A stretch of 64,000 nt of DNA from Streptomyces virginiae (GCF_000720455.1 NZ_JOAK01000002.1:186001-250000), one strand, 5' to 3'; shown: positions 33,943 through 43,576, numbered from the stretch's first letter. Numbers and translations: made by a program. Notes: generated by a model not told the origin, from the letters alone.

Positions 33943-35559
33943 GTGAACAGCAGCAACCTCCCCACCGTTTCCGTCGTGGTGATCGCGTACAACGACGCCG
34001 GGCTCGTGGGCGAGGCCGTCTCCTCGGCCCTCGCCCAGGGCCCGGTGGTCACCGAGGTCATCGCGGTGAACGACGCCTCGTCCGACGGCACCGCGCGGGT
34101 GCTGGACGAACTGGCCTCCGTCCACCCCCGCCTCAAGGTCGTGCACCGGGCGGAGAACAGCGGCGGGTGCGGTACCCCGCGCAACGACGGGATCGCCGCG
34201 GCGTCCGGCCGGTACGTGCTCTTCCTCGACAGCGACGACATCCTGCCGCCGGGCGCGGCGGACGCCCTGGTGCGCACGGCCGAGGAGCACCGCGCGCCGG
34301 TCACCGTCGGCGCGGCCGTGCGGCGCGAGCTGCCCCAGCACCACGACGTGCCGTGGATGCCCGGCCTCTACACCCCCGGCGACGTCATCGAGCACCCGGC
34401 GGACCGGCCGGAACTCGTCCGCGACACCCTCTGCGTCAACAAGCTCTACGAGCGCGCCTTCCTGGAGGAGCACGGCCTGCGCTTCCCCGACGGCCGGTTC
34501 GTCTACGAGGACTTCGCCTTCACGGCCCGCGTCCTCGCCGCGGCCCCGCGCATCGCCGTCACCGGCGACCTCGTCTACGTGTGGCACGTGCGCCGCAGCG
34601 CCGCCCAGGTGTCGATCTCCCTGGACCGCAAGGACGTCGGGAACTGGCGCTCGCGCATCGAGGCCCACCGCACGGCCGCCCGGACCCTGGCCGAGGCATC
34701 GCCGGTCCTGGGCAGCGCCTGCCACGTGAAGTTCCTCGAGTACGACCTGCGCATGTACCTGCGCGAGCTCGGCTCGAACCCCGACTACCGGGCCGCCTGG
34801 TGGACCCTCACCCGCGAGTACGTCGACACCTTCGCCGATGCGGACGTCGAGGCGGCCGCGGCCCACGCCCGCTGGATCGTGCGGGTGCTGCGCGCCACCG
34901 CGACCCCGCCCGCCGACGTCGAGCGGCTGACCCGCCTCGCCGCGCAGCCGCCGCGCCTGCTGCCCCCGTACGCGGTCGGCGCCTCCGGCGAGCCGGTGTG
35001 GAGCGAGGAGCTCCCCGTCGAGCTGGACGGCCTGTCGACGCTGCCGGTCGAGGAGCTGCCCGTCACCGTCGACGCCGAACCGGCCGGCCGCGGCGCCGTC
35101 AGCATCCGCGTGCACGACCTCTACGGGCGCCTCGCCGAGGCCGGCCCGCAGACCGCCCGCCTGAGCTTCATGCCCCGCGCGGGCGGCGAACCGGTCCTCG
35201 CGCGCCCCGTCGAGCTGCGGCCCGACCGCAGCGGCGGCTGGCTGGCCGTACTGCCCTTCCGCCTCGCCGACCTCGCCGTCACCGGCCGCCGCCAGGGGCT
35301 GCGCAGGATGCAGGCCTGGAACGTCGGGGTGGGCGTGCAGTGTGCCGACGGGAGCTCGGTGTTCACCTCCCTGCGCCCCCGGGGCCGGCTGCTCCGCCGT
35401 CGGGCCCTGCCCAGCAGCCGGTACGGTGTTCTGCTGGCGCAGCCCTACCGGACGGGGGCCGGCGCCCTCGCGCTGCGCCTCGCGCCGGGCGCCGAGGGAG
35501 CCCTGTACCTCGTGCGCAACCGCCTCCACCGGGCCCGGGCGGCCCGGGGGGCGGGCTGA
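33943..35559 (+). CDS. GT2 family glycosyltransferase
   Basis: From GTG 33943 it is 538 residues. The N-terminal GT-A domain begins PTVSVVVIAYNDAGL and has the metal-binding DSDD at 96-99, with NSGGCGTPRNDGIAAASG just before it. The C-terminal 250 residues have no clear family and look like a beta-rich accessory region. No SD precedes the start; TAGGAT ends at 33935, seven bases upstream, so it is probably leaderless. The gene opens a run of surface-polymer genes (galE, GT4, TagF-like, GtrB/GtrA). It resembles the N-terminal domain of the TagF fusion at 37879-40758, so the two may add related sugars to the same polymer. Confidence 0.9.
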   Translation: MNSSNLPTVSVVVIAYNDAGLVGEAVSSALAQGPVVTEVIAVNDASSDGTARVLDELASVHPRLKVVHRAENSGGCGTPRNDGIAAASGRYVLFLDSDDILPPGAADALVRTAEEHRAPVTVGAAVRRELPQHHDVPWMPGLYTPGDVIEHPADRPELVRDTLCVNKLYERAFLEEHGLRFPDGRFVYEDFAFTARVLAAAPRIAVTGDLVYVWHVRRSAAQVSISLDRKDVGNWRSRIEAHRTAARTLAEASPVLGSACHVKFLEYDLRMYLRELGSNPDYRAAWWTLTREYVDTFADADVEAAAAHARWIVRVLRATATPPADVERLTRLAAQPPRLLPPYAVGASGEPVWSEELPVELDGLSTLPVEELPVTVDAEPAGRGAVSIRVHDLYGRLAEAGPQTARLSFMPRAGGEPVLARPVELRPDRSGGWLAVLPFRLADLAVTGRRQGLRRMQAWNVGVGVQCADGSSVFTSLRPRGRLLRRRALPSSRYGVLLAQPYRTGAGALALRLAPGAEGALYLVRNRLHRARAARGAG

Positions 35560-35618
35560 ACCCGGTGCGCCCCGCTGCGCTTTTCCCACCGAAGTCGGAC
35601 AGGACCAAGGAGATACAC

Positions 35619-36632
35619 ATGACGTTTCTGATCACCGGTGGCGCCGGTTACATCGGCGCGCACGTCGTCCGCGCGATGGTGCTCGCGGGGGAGAAGGTCG
35701 TCGTCCTCGACGACCTCTCCACGGGCAACGAGGACCGCGTCCCGGAGGGCGTCCCGCTGGTGGTCGGCTCGGTCCTGGACCGGCTGGTGCTGGAGAAGAC
35801 CATCCGCGAGCACAAGATCACGGGCGTGGTGCACCTGGCGGGCAAGAAGCAGGTCGGCGAGTCCGTCGAGAAGCCGCTGTACTACTACCACGAGAACGTG
35901 CAGGGCCTCACGGTCCTGCTCCAGGCCGTGGCCGACGCGGGCGTGCGCAACTTCCTCTTCTCCTCCTCCGCCTCCGTGTACGGCATGCCCGACGTGGACC
36001 TGGTCACGGAGGACACCCCGTGCGCGCCGCTGAGCCCGTACGGCGAGACCAAGCTGGCCGGCGAGTGGCTGGTCCGCGCCGCGGGCAAGGCGCACGGCAT
36101 CTCCACCGCCTGCCTGCGCTACTTCAACGTGGCGGGCGCCGCGACCCCGGAGCTCGCGGACACCGGCGTCTTCAACCTGGTCCCGATGGTCTTCGAGCGG
36201 TACGACGCCGGCCAGGGCGCCAAGATCTTCGGTGACGACTACCCGACGCCGGACGGCACCTGCATCCGCGACTACATCCACGTCGAGGACCTGGCGGAGG
36301 CCCACGTGGCGGCCGCCCGCAAGCTGGCCGAGTGGGCCGCGGCCGAGGACTACAAGGACCTCACCGTCAACATCGGGCGCGGCGAGGGCGTATCGGTCGC
36401 CGAGATGGTCGAGCTGCTGAACAAGGGCACCGGGCACGACCGCGCCCCGGTCATCAGCCCGCGCCGGCCCGGCGACCCGGCGAAGGTCGTGGCCTCCGCC
36501 GACAAGATCAACACCGTGCTGGGCTGGAAGGCCCGCCACGACGTCCGCGAGATGGTCACCTCCGCCTGGGCGGGCTGGGAGGCCAACAAGGTGGCCCGCA
36601 AGGACGCGCACCGCGACGTCCACAAGGCCTGA
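35619..36632 (+). CDS. galE: UDP-glucose 4-epimerase
   Basis: An extended SDR enzyme that interconverts UDP-glucose and UDP-galactose. It is 337 residues, with the NAD-binding GGAGYIGAH at the N-terminus and the catalytic Tyr141-x3-Lys145 (YGETK) preceded by SSSASVYG. The RRPGDPAKVVAS end motif is normal. ATG 35619 has AAGGAG (35607-35612) six bases upstream. It is not beside galT or galK, so it probably supplies UDP-galactose for the neighbouring wall-polymer enzymes. The last 15 bases, including the stop, are duplicated directly downstream. Confidence 0.96.
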   Translation: MTFLITGGAGYIGAHVVRAMVLAGEKVVVLDDLSTGNEDRVPEGVPLVVGSVLDRLVLEKTIREHKITGVVHLAGKKQVGESVEKPLYYYHENVQGLTVLLQAVADAGVRNFLFSSSASVYGMPDVDLVTEDTPCAPLSPYGETKLAGEWLVRAAGKAHGISTACLRYFNVAGAATPELADTGVFNLVPMVFERYDAGQGAKIFGDDYPTPDGTCIRDYIHVEDLAEAHVAAARKLAEWAAAEDYKDLTVNIGRGEGVSVAEMVELLNKGTGHDRAPVISPRRPGDPAKVVASADKINTVLGWKARHDVREMVTSAWAGWEANKVARKDAHRDVHKA

Positions 36633-36648
36633 GGTCCACAAGGCCTGA
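36618..36648 (+). repeat. 15-bp duplication across the galE stop codon
   Basis: GTCCACAAGGCCTGA at 36618-36632 is repeated exactly at 36634-36648, with one base between. It probably arose by slippage. Confidence 0.8.
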
Positions 36649-36662
36649 CGGCCACCCTGGTC

Positions 36663-36716
36663 ACATGACGAGGCCGCCCGCCCCGGACACCTCCGGGGCG
36701 GGCGGCCTCGTCATGT
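36663..36716. terminator. Bidirectional terminator, galE / GT4
   Basis: A perfect 25-bp stem (36663-36687 with 36692-36716) with the loop CACC, lying between convergent galE and the minus-strand GT4 gene. Confidence 0.88.
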
Positions 36717-36733
36717 CGCGTGCGGCCGGGCCG

Positions 36734-37882
36734 TCAGCGCTCCAGGAAGGAGAACAGCGCCTCCCACCGGTCGGTGATCTCGGCGCTGGAGTAGCGCTTC
36801 ACCGCGTGGAAGGCGTTGTCGCCGAGCCGGTCGCGCAGCTCGCCGTCGGACATCAGCACGTGCAGGTGTCCGGCGAGCTCCATCGTGTTGCCCAGCCGCG
36901 CCAGCAGCCCGTCCTCGCCGTGCTCGACGATCTCCCGCACGCCCGGCGCGCAGTCGAAGGCGGCCACCGGCACGCCCGCCGCCATCGCCTCCAGCAGCGT
37001 GATCGGGAAGCCCTCGGCGCGCGAGGCCTGTGCGAAGACCGAGGCCCCGCGCAGCGCGCCCAGCACGTCGTCCGTGCTGCCCATCCACTCGACGGAGTCG
37101 TCGATGCCCAGGCTGGTGCAGTGCGCCCGCAGGGCCGCCTCCTCCACGCCCGCGCCGTAGATCCGCAGGACCCAGTCCGGGTGGTGCGGCGCCGCGTCCG
37201 CCCACGCGTCGAGCAGCAGGTCGACGCCCTTCTCGAAGGCGAGGCGGCCGACGCTGGCCACGACCTTCGAGGTGCGCGGAGCGGGGGTGTCGGGCATGAA
37301 GGGGATCGGGTTCGGCATGCTGCCGACGTTCTCCATGCCCGCCCGGATCCACAGGTCCGCGTCCTCGGCGGTCAGCACCAGCAGCCGGTCGACCTCCGGG
37401 TAGTACCGGCGGACCCGCTCGCCGCGGGTCGACTTCTGGCTGGCCTCGAACGACTCGTGGCTCATGCCGACGACGGACAGCCCCTTGGTGTCGGCGAGCG
37501 CCACCCACTCCATCGCCCAGACCTGGGTGACGATGACCACCCCGCCCGGCCGGGCCCCGCGCAGCAGATCGCTCAGCCGGTCGGCCTTGACCCGCATCTG
37601 CGCCCGCCGGGCCGCCTGGCGGCGCCGCTCGGGCGCGTTCAGCCGGCCCTTGATGCCGCGCAGCCGGCGCGCCGCCGGCGGGTGGGCGTCGTAGAGCGTG
37701 GTCATCTCGTACGGCAGGTCCTGCGGCAGCTTGTGCCGGATCTCCTCGGCGACGGGGGCGATGCCGACGATGTGCACCCGGTGGCCGCGTTCGGTGAACA
37801 GCCGGGCCATCTGGTGCGACCAGGTGGTCACGCCGCCGATCTCGTCGACGCTGTTGGAGACGATGAAGATGTCCCGGCTCAC
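36734..37882 (-). CDS. GT4 family glycosyltransferase
   Basis: A 382-residue GT-B retaining glycosyltransferase. The N-terminus has VSNSVDEIGGVTTWSHQMARLF, the C-terminal nucleotide-sugar site has SVGRLAFEKGVDLLLDAW, and the E-x7-E motif is EGFPITLLE. GTG 37882 overlaps the stop of the upstream TagF-like gene as GTGA, so the two are translationally coupled. The pairing with a polyol-phosphate polymerase suggests that it glycosylates, or starts, a teichoic-acid-like polymer. The acceptor cannot be told from sequence. Confidence 0.93.
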   Translation of the reverse strand: MSRDIFIVSNSVDEIGGVTTWSHQMARLFTERGHRVHIVGIAPVAEEIRHKLPQDLPYEMTTLYDAHPPAARRLRGIKGRLNAPERRRQAARRAQMRVKADRLSDLLRGARPGGVVIVTQVWAMEWVALADTKGLSVVGMSHESFEASQKSTRGERVRRYYPEVDRLLVLTAEDADLWIRAGMENVGSMPNPIPFMPDTPAPRTSKVVASVGRLAFEKGVDLLLDAWADAAPHHPDWVLRIYGAGVEEAALRAHCTSLGIDDSVEWMGSTDDVLGALRGASVFAQASRAEGFPITLLEAMAAGVPVAAFDCAPGVREIVEHGEDGLLARLGNTMELAGHLHVLMSDGELRDRLGDNAFHAVKRYSSAEITDRWEALFSFLER

Positions 37883-40758
37883 TTGCCGCTCCCGGTGAAG
37901 AACTTCTCGACGATCTGGCGGGCCGCGTCCCCGCGGTCGTACTCGCCGAACTCGGTGAGGAAGCGCTGCCGCGCCTCCGCGTACTTGGCGTCCGCCTCCT
38001 CGAAGGCCGCCAGCGCCTGCAGGAGCTCGTCCGCGGTGGCCACCACCGGGCCCGGGGCCTTCTCCTTCAGGTCGAAGTACGTGCCGCGGATGTCGGTGGC
38101 GTACTTCTCGTAGTCGTACGCGAAGAACACCATCGGCCGGTCCAGGACCGCGTAGTCGAACATCACGGACGAGTAGTCGGTGATCAGTCCGTCGGCGAGG
38201 GCCAGCAGCGGGGTGATGTCGTGGTGCCGCGACACGTCGACGACCCGGCCGGCCACCGACGGCGGCAGCGAGACGCTGTTGAGGTAGTGGGTCCGCACCA
38301 GCAGCGTGAAGCGGTCGCCGAGCCGGTCCGCGAACTCCTCCACGTCGAAGGGGAAGGCGAAGCCCTCCACCGCGCCGTCCGCGCCGGCCCGGAAGGTCGG
38401 CGCGTACAGCAGCACCTTCTTGTCCGGGTCGATGCCCAGCTCGGCGGCGAGGGCGCCGCGGACCCGCTCGCCGCTGTCCGCCTCGGCCCGGTGCGCCTCG
38501 ACGAGGGCGTCGTTGCGCGGGTAGCCCGTGCGCAGCAGTACCTCGTCGCGCAGCCGGAAGCCCTTGGCGAGGGTGCGGGCGTCGTGCTCGGAGCGGATCA
38601 GGAAGTGGTCGAAACGGTCGACGGCCGCCTGGAAGCGGGCCTGGCCGGCCCGCCCCTGCGCCTTGGTGCGGGGCTCGTGGAACCCCATCCGCTTGAGCGC
38701 GGAGCCGTGCCAGGTCTGGATGTACGTGGTGCCGGGGCGCTTGGCCAGGGCCAGCGGGAAGCCCTGGTTGTCGACCCAGAACTCCGCCTGGGCCAGGGCG
38801 CGCAGGTACTGCCAGCTCCAGCGCCTGACCAGGGTGGCGTCCTTCGGGAAGCCGGTGGGCCTGGCGCCCGCGTACGACCAGATCGCCTCGAACGGCACGC
38901 CCTGGCGGACCATCTCCTCGTAGATGGCCTTGGGGCTGTCGCTGTACTGCTTGCCCATGTGGCTCTCGAAGACGACCGTGCCCTTCTTGACGGGCAGCTT
39001 CGAGAAGACCTCGTGGTAGATCTTCACCTTCTGCTCGCCGGAGCCCATGTTCCGGCGGGCCCGCAGGGCCTTGCGCAGGCCCCGCTTGACCACCCCGGCC
39101 GCCTTGCCCTGTATGGCGTTGTTGATCAGCGACTGGGTGCGGACGGCGGCGGCGCCCTCGGCGGTCAGGACGTAGGAGAGGTTGCCCTTCTTGGTCATCT
39201 CCGCCGCGAAACGGTCGGAGACCAGGCGGGTCAGCCGCGGCCGGACGCGCAGCCGGGCCGCCGAATCCAGGTCGAGGCCGCCGACCGAGACGCGGGTGAC
39301 GATCCGCTCGCCGCCGGCGGTCAGCTTGAGGCGGACGTCCCAGACGGCGTCGATGATGCCGAGGGGGCGCACGGTGCCGCCGATGTCGGCGGTGGTGCGC
39401 CACTCGATCGTGTCACCGGCGTGGCGCACGGTCGTCACCGGGAAGCTGAAGGAACGCACGCCGACCTGCCGGCGGGCCCGGAGCTCCAGCGTGGCCTTCA
39501 GCTCGGCGTCGGCGTCGATGCGGCCCAGCGGGTTCACGACGGTGCCGGACAGCGTGACGGTGCCGCGGCCGTCGTCCTCGTAGGAGGTGAGGCGGTTGCC
39601 CAGGGTGAGGGACGGCAGCGGGGTGGTGTGGAAACCCTGCTCGGTGACGTCCAGTATCCGGCGGGCCTCGTCGGCGTCGGGGCCGTCGATGTGCTGCGCG
39701 CACCAGTAGATCCGGCCGTCGCGCTCGGCGAGCGAGGAGGTCAGCCGACCCTTGTTGATCATCGCGTCGGCGGCCGGGAGCAGGTTGTCCCAGTCCTCCT
39801 TGCCCAGCAGGTAGGCGCAGATCGCCTGGAGGTGCGTGACGTGCTCGTACGCCTCCGGATCGATGCCGGCGAGGTAGCCGTTGGCGAGGCCCGCGAACTC
39901 CTGGCGGTACTCGTCGCTCAGCAGTGGCAGGTCGCGCAGGTGCAGGACCAGGTCGTGCTTGAGGAACTTGGCGTCCTTCGCGGACTTGATGTCCGTGTGG
40001 CCCTTGGCCGCCAGCAGCTCGTCGACGCGCCGGTGGATCTCCATCCGGTGGACGAAGTTCGCGATCTCGTGGCGCCGGTTGCTGATCGACTTGGCCGCGG
40101 CCTTCTCGACGACGTTCCAGAAGTACACGTGGTTGGGGATCAGCGTGATGCGCCGGGCCGCCACGTACGCCTGCGCGGAGAACAGCAGGTCCTCGTAGTG
40201 GATGCCGACCGGGAACTCCAGGCCCTGCTCCAGCAGGAACGCGCGCCGGTAGCACTTGTTCGTGGAGAGGGTGTCGTAGACCAGCAGGTCCGGGAACTCG
40301 GTGATCGACTCCAGCGTGCGCGTGCGCGAGTAGATCCAGGGGTACCACTCGGTGGTCTTGCCCCACCGGTTGTCGAGGTGCACGCGAACGCACATGCCCG
40401 AGACCAGGTCGGAGCCGGTCCGCTCGGCGGCGGCCAGCATGTTCCGGCAGGCGTTGCGCTCCAGCACGTCGTCGCTGTCGAGGAACATCACGTACGTTCC
40501 CGTGGCCTGCTGGATGCCGTGGTTGCGCGGCGCACCGCAGCCGCCGCTGTTCTGCGGCAGCTGGAAGGCGCGCACCCTCCCCGGGTGCGCTGACTCGAGT
40601 TCCTGGGCGACCGCGAAGGAGCGGTCCTGGCTGCAGTCGTCGACGATCACGACCTCGACACCCTGGAGTGTCTGGTCGAGAACCGACTGGACTGCTGTCG
40701 ACAGACGCTCTGCGTCGTTGTAGACGATGACGACCACGGAGACGTCGGGCACGTGCAC
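37879..40758 (-). CDS. GT2 glycosyltransferase fused to TagF-like glycerophosphotransferase
   Basis: A large two-domain enzyme of 959 residues from GTG 40758, which has GAAGGGA five bases upstream; ATG 40791 is an alternative giving 970. The N-terminal GT2 domain (about 1-300) starts VPDVSVVVIVYNDAE and has DSDD at 94-97. A linker of about 300 residues is partly beta-rich. The C-terminal domain (about 600-950) is of the CDP-glycerol glycerophosphotransferase type: YIQTWHGSALKRMG, TGYPRNDAL, LLYAPTFR, LITDYSSVMFDYA and FFAYDYEKY. It should build a glycosylated polyol-phosphate chain at the membrane from a CDP-activated donor. It is the first gene of the minus operon with the GT4. Confidence 0.93.
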   Translation of the reverse strand: MHVPDVSVVVIVYNDAERLSTAVQSVLDQTLQGVEVVIVDDCSQDRSFAVAQELESAHPGRVRAFQLPQNSGGCGAPRNHGIQQATGTYVMFLDSDDVLERNACRNMLAAAERTGSDLVSGMCVRVHLDNRWGKTTEWYPWIYSRTRTLESITEFPDLLVYDTLSTNKCYRRAFLLEQGLEFPVGIHYEDLLFSAQAYVAARRITLIPNHVYFWNVVEKAAAKSISNRRHEIANFVHRMEIHRRVDELLAAKGHTDIKSAKDAKFLKHDLVLHLRDLPLLSDEYRQEFAGLANGYLAGIDPEAYEHVTHLQAICAYLLGKEDWDNLLPAADAMINKGRLTSSLAERDGRIYWCAQHIDGPDADEARRILDVTEQGFHTTPLPSLTLGNRLTSYEDDGRGTVTLSGTVVNPLGRIDADAELKATLELRARRQVGVRSFSFPVTTVRHAGDTIEWRTTADIGGTVRPLGIIDAVWDVRLKLTAGGERIVTRVSVGGLDLDSAARLRVRPRLTRLVSDRFAAEMTKKGNLSYVLTAEGAAAVRTQSLINNAIQGKAAGVVKRGLRKALRARRNMGSGEQKVKIYHEVFSKLPVKKGTVVFESHMGKQYSDSPKAIYEEMVRQGVPFEAIWSYAGARPTGFPKDATLVRRWSWQYLRALAQAEFWVDNQGFPLALAKRPGTTYIQTWHGSALKRMGFHEPRTKAQGRAGQARFQAAVDRFDHFLIRSEHDARTLAKGFRLRDEVLLRTGYPRNDALVEAHRAEADSGERVRGALAAELGIDPDKKVLLYAPTFRAGADGAVEGFAFPFDVEEFADRLGDRFTLLVRTHYLNSVSLPPSVAGRVVDVSRHHDITPLLALADGLITDYSSVMFDYAVLDRPMVFFAYDYEKYATDIRGTYFDLKEKAPGPVVATADELLQALAAFEEADAKYAEARQRFLTEFGEYDRGDAARQIVEKFFTGSGK

Positions 40759-40941
40759 CTCGATCCCTTCGTTTCGTTTCGTTCCGCTCATTCCGCTTAT
40801 CCCGTCAAAGCTACCGTGTGCCGCCCTCGGCTCAGGCAGGGCGACTCTCGGTGGTCGCTCGCCGTGCATACTTCTAAGGAAGAGGTGAGAGGCGGGTCCG
40901 GTCGCCGACAATCACCCGTTCGGATCCAGCAGGAAGTGTTC

Positions 40942-41937
40942 ATGACCAAGCTGTCCGTAGTTGTCCCTTGCTACAACGAAGAAGCCGTCATCGACAGCTT
41001 CGACGTCGAGATCCGCAGGGTCCTGGACTCCCTGCCCGTCGAGTACGAGGTCTGCTACGTCGACGACGGCAGCCGCGACGGCACCCTCGGCAAGCTCCGG
41101 AAGATCGCCGCGGAGCACGGCGAACAGACGCGCTACGTCTCATTCAGCCGCAACTTCGGCAAGGAGGCCGGCATGCTCGCCGGCCTGCGCGAGGCCACCG
41201 GCGACGCCGTCGTGATCATGGACGCCGACCTCCAGCACCCGCCGGAGCTCATCGCGACCATGCTGGAGCACTACCGGCAGGGCCACGACCAGATCATCGC
41301 CCGCCGCACCCGCGAGGGCGACAAGAAGGTGCGCTCCGCGCTCAGCCGCCTCTACTACCGGGGCGTCAACCGCTGGGTCGACGTGGAGCTGACCGACGGC
41401 GTCGGCGACTTCCGGATGCTGTCGCGCCCGGCCGTGGACGCGCTGCTGTCCCTGCCGGAGTACAACCGCTTCTCCAAGGGCCTGTTCTCCTGGATCGGCT
41501 TCGACACCGTCCACTTCGACTACCGCAACGCGCAGCGCGAGGCCGGCGAGACCAAGTGGAAGTTCGGCGCCCTGCTGAACTACGGCATGGACGGCCTGAT
41601 CTCCTTCAACAACCGGCCGCTGCGGATCGGTATCTGGTTCGGCGTGTCGCTGGTCGCCCTGACCGGCCTGTACGCGCTGTGGATCACCGCCATGGCGATC
41701 ACCAACGGTGTGGACGCACCGGGCTACGTCACCCTTGTGGCCATCATCACGGGCCTGGGCGGCGTACAGCTGATCATGCTGGGCCTCGTCGGCGAGTACA
41801 TCGGCCGCATCTACTACGAGACCAAGCGCCGGCCGCACTTCCTGGTGAAGGAGTCGCACGGCTCCGAACCCCTCCCGAGGACCGCGGGCACCGCCCCGGC
41901 GGCGGAGCCGACGATCGCGGAGCGCAGCACCCGATGA
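40942..41937 (+). CDS. GtrB/DPM1-type polyprenyl-phosphate glycosyltransferase
   Basis: A 331-residue enzyme that moves a sugar from a nucleotide donor to undecaprenyl phosphate. The catalytic GT2 domain begins KLSVVVPCYNEEAVIDSF, with DDGSRDGT and the metal site DADLQHPPEL. Two C-terminal spans follow (IGIWFGVSLVALTGLYALWI and VTLVAIITGLGGVQLIMLGLVG) before the conserved GEYIGRIYYE-KRRPHF. ATG 40942 follows AGGAAG at five bases. It overlaps gtrA by ATGA. It is divergent from the TagF fusion. Confidence 0.94.
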   Translation: MTKLSVVVPCYNEEAVIDSFDVEIRRVLDSLPVEYEVCYVDDGSRDGTLGKLRKIAAEHGEQTRYVSFSRNFGKEAGMLAGLREATGDAVVIMDADLQHPPELIATMLEHYRQGHDQIIARRTREGDKKVRSALSRLYYRGVNRWVDVELTDGVGDFRMLSRPAVDALLSLPEYNRFSKGLFSWIGFDTVHFDYRNAQREAGETKWKFGALLNYGMDGLISFNNRPLRIGIWFGVSLVALTGLYALWITAMAITNGVDAPGYVTLVAIITGLGGVQLIMLGLVGEYIGRIYYETKRRPHFLVKESHGSEPLPRTAGTAPAAEPTIAERSTR

Positions 41938-42371
41938 CCCGCAGGGAACAGCTCGGCCAGGTATTCCGCTTCGCCCTGGTGGGCGGGGTCAACACCGGCA
42001 CCTTCTTCGGCATCTACCTGCTCCTGCACCCGTGGATGCCGTACTTCGCCGCCTACTCGCTCGCTTTCGTGCTGGCGATGGTCGGCTCGTTCTTCATGAA
42101 CACCTACTTCACCTACCGGACCCGGCCGACCTGGAAGAAGTTCCTCCTCTTCCCGCTGACGAACGTCACCAACTACGTCATCCAGTCCGCCGGCCTCTAC
42201 GCCCTGGTGACCTGGGCCGGGATGGACACCCGGATCGCCCCGCTGGTCGCGGCGATCGTCGCCATCCCGTTCACCTTCCTGCTCTCCCGCAAGATCCTCG
42301 TGCCCGGCGCCGGCCGGGCCGCCGGGGACGAGGAGCGCCAGGGGCGGGCCAGGACCTCGTCCACGGTCTGA
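41934..42371 (+). CDS. GtrA-like flippase membrane protein
   Basis: A 145-residue protein with four spans and the GtrA signature FRFALVGGVNTGTFFGIYLLL and SFFMNTYFTYR. GtrA proteins are thought to flip the lipid-linked sugar made by GtrB. The start overlaps the gtrB stop (ATGA). The pair therefore supplies a lipid-linked hexose on the outer face, perhaps for the polymer made by the neighbouring TagF-type enzyme; no matching membrane GT-C enzyme is in the window. Confidence 0.92.
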   Translation: MTRREQLGQVFRFALVGGVNTGTFFGIYLLLHPWMPYFAAYSLAFVLAMVGSFFMNTYFTYRTRPTWKKFLLFPLTNVTNYVIQSAGLYALVTWAGMDTRIAPLVAAIVAIPFTFLLSRKILVPGAGRAAGDEERQGRARTSSTV

Positions 42372-42448
42372 AACCCCGGAGCGGTCCCCGTCGGCCACCC
42401 CGTAGATTGAGGTGGCAGGCATTGACGGCAAGGGGCAAGGGGAAGAAC

Positions 42449-43576
42449 GTGTCAGCGGCTAGGCAAGGTGTCGTGGACGCCCGCAGGATCGTGGTCAAGG
42501 TCGGCTCTTCCTCCCTGACCACCGCGGCGGGCGGGCTCGACGCCGACCGGGTGGACGCGCTCGTCGACGTCCTGGCCAAGGCCCGCAGCGGCGGTGAGAA
42601 GGAGATCGTCCTCGTCTCCAGCGGAGCCATCGCCGCCGGGCTCTCCCCGCTCGGCCTGCGCCGCCGCCCCAAGGACCTGGCCCGCCAGCAGGCCGCCGCC
42701 AGCGTCGGCCAGGGCCTCCTCGTCGCCCGCTACACCGCCTCCTTCGCGCGCTACGGCCTGCGCGTCGGCCAGGTGCTGCTCACCACCGACGACACCAGCC
42801 GGCGCGCCCACTACCGCAACGCGTACCGGACCCTGGACCAGCTGTTGGCCATGGGCGCCCTCCCCGTCGTCAACGAGAACGACACCGTCGCCACGGACGA
42901 GATCCGCTTCGGCGACAACGACCGGCTCGCCGCCCTCGTCGCCCACCTCGTCCGCGCGGACCTCCTCGTCCTCCTCTCCGACGTCGACGGCCTCTACGAC
43001 GGCGACCCCTCCCAGCCCGGCACCACCCGCATCGACGAGGTCCACGGGCCCGAGGACATCGCGCACGTCTCCATCGGCAGCGCCGGCAAGGCGGGCGTGG
43101 GCACCGGCGGCATGGTCACCAAGGTCGAGGCGGCACGGATCGCGGCGGCCGCCGGCATCCCCGTGGTGCTCACCTCCGCGAGCCAGGCCGCCGACGCCCT
43201 GGCCGGACGGGGGACCGGCACGCTCTTCCACGCCACCGGACGCCGCAGCGCGGACCGGCTGCTCTGGCTCCAGCACGCCTCCACCCCGCAGGGCCACCTG
43301 GTCCTGGACGACGGCGCCGTCCGCGCGGTCACCGAGCGGGGCAGCTCGCTGCTGCCCGCCGGGATCGCCGCGGTCGAGGGCGACTTCGTCGCGGGCGACC
43401 CGGTGGAGCTGCGAGCGGCGGACGGCCGCGCCGTCGCCCGGGGTCTGGTCAACTTCGACGCCAAGGAGCTGCCGCAGCTCCTCGGCCGCTCCACTCGCGA
43501 GCTCGCGCGGGAACTCGGACCCGCGTACGAGCGGGAGGTCGTCCACCGTGACGATCTGGTCCTGCTCCAGGGCTGA
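42449..43576 (+). CDS. proB: Glutamate 5-kinase
   Basis: The first step of proline synthesis. It is 375 residues: an amino-acid-kinase domain (1 to about 260; RIVVKVGSSSLT, VSSGAIAAGL, VNENDTVATDEIRFGDND, LLSDVDGLY) and a C-terminal PUA domain (about 275-360). GTG 42449 follows AAGGGGAA, and TAGATT (42403-42408) is a candidate -10 box. proA lies 687 bases downstream, after one small gene. Proline normally inhibits this enzyme; no transcriptional attenuator is visible here. Confidence 0.97.
   Translation: MSAARQGVVDARRIVVKVGSSSLTTAAGGLDADRVDALVDVLAKARSGGEKEIVLVSSGAIAAGLSPLGLRRRPKDLARQQAAASVGQGLLVARYTASFARYGLRVGQVLLTTDDTSRRAHYRNAYRTLDQLLAMGALPVVNENDTVATDEIRFGDNDRLAALVAHLVRADLLVLLSDVDGLYDGDPSQPGTTRIDEVHGPEDIAHVSIGSAGKAGVGTGGMVTKVEAARIAAAAGIPVVLTSASQAADALAGRGTGTLFHATGRRSADRLLWLQHASTPQGHLVLDDGAVRAVTERGSSLLPAGIAAVEGDFVAGDPVELRAADGRAVARGLVNFDAKELPQLLGRSTRELARELGPAYEREVVHRDDLVLLQG

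Noticed and set aside
42361..42448. Proline attenuator before proB
   Set aside because: No Pro-rich short frame or terminator with T-tract; only a -10-like TAGATT and a normal SD.
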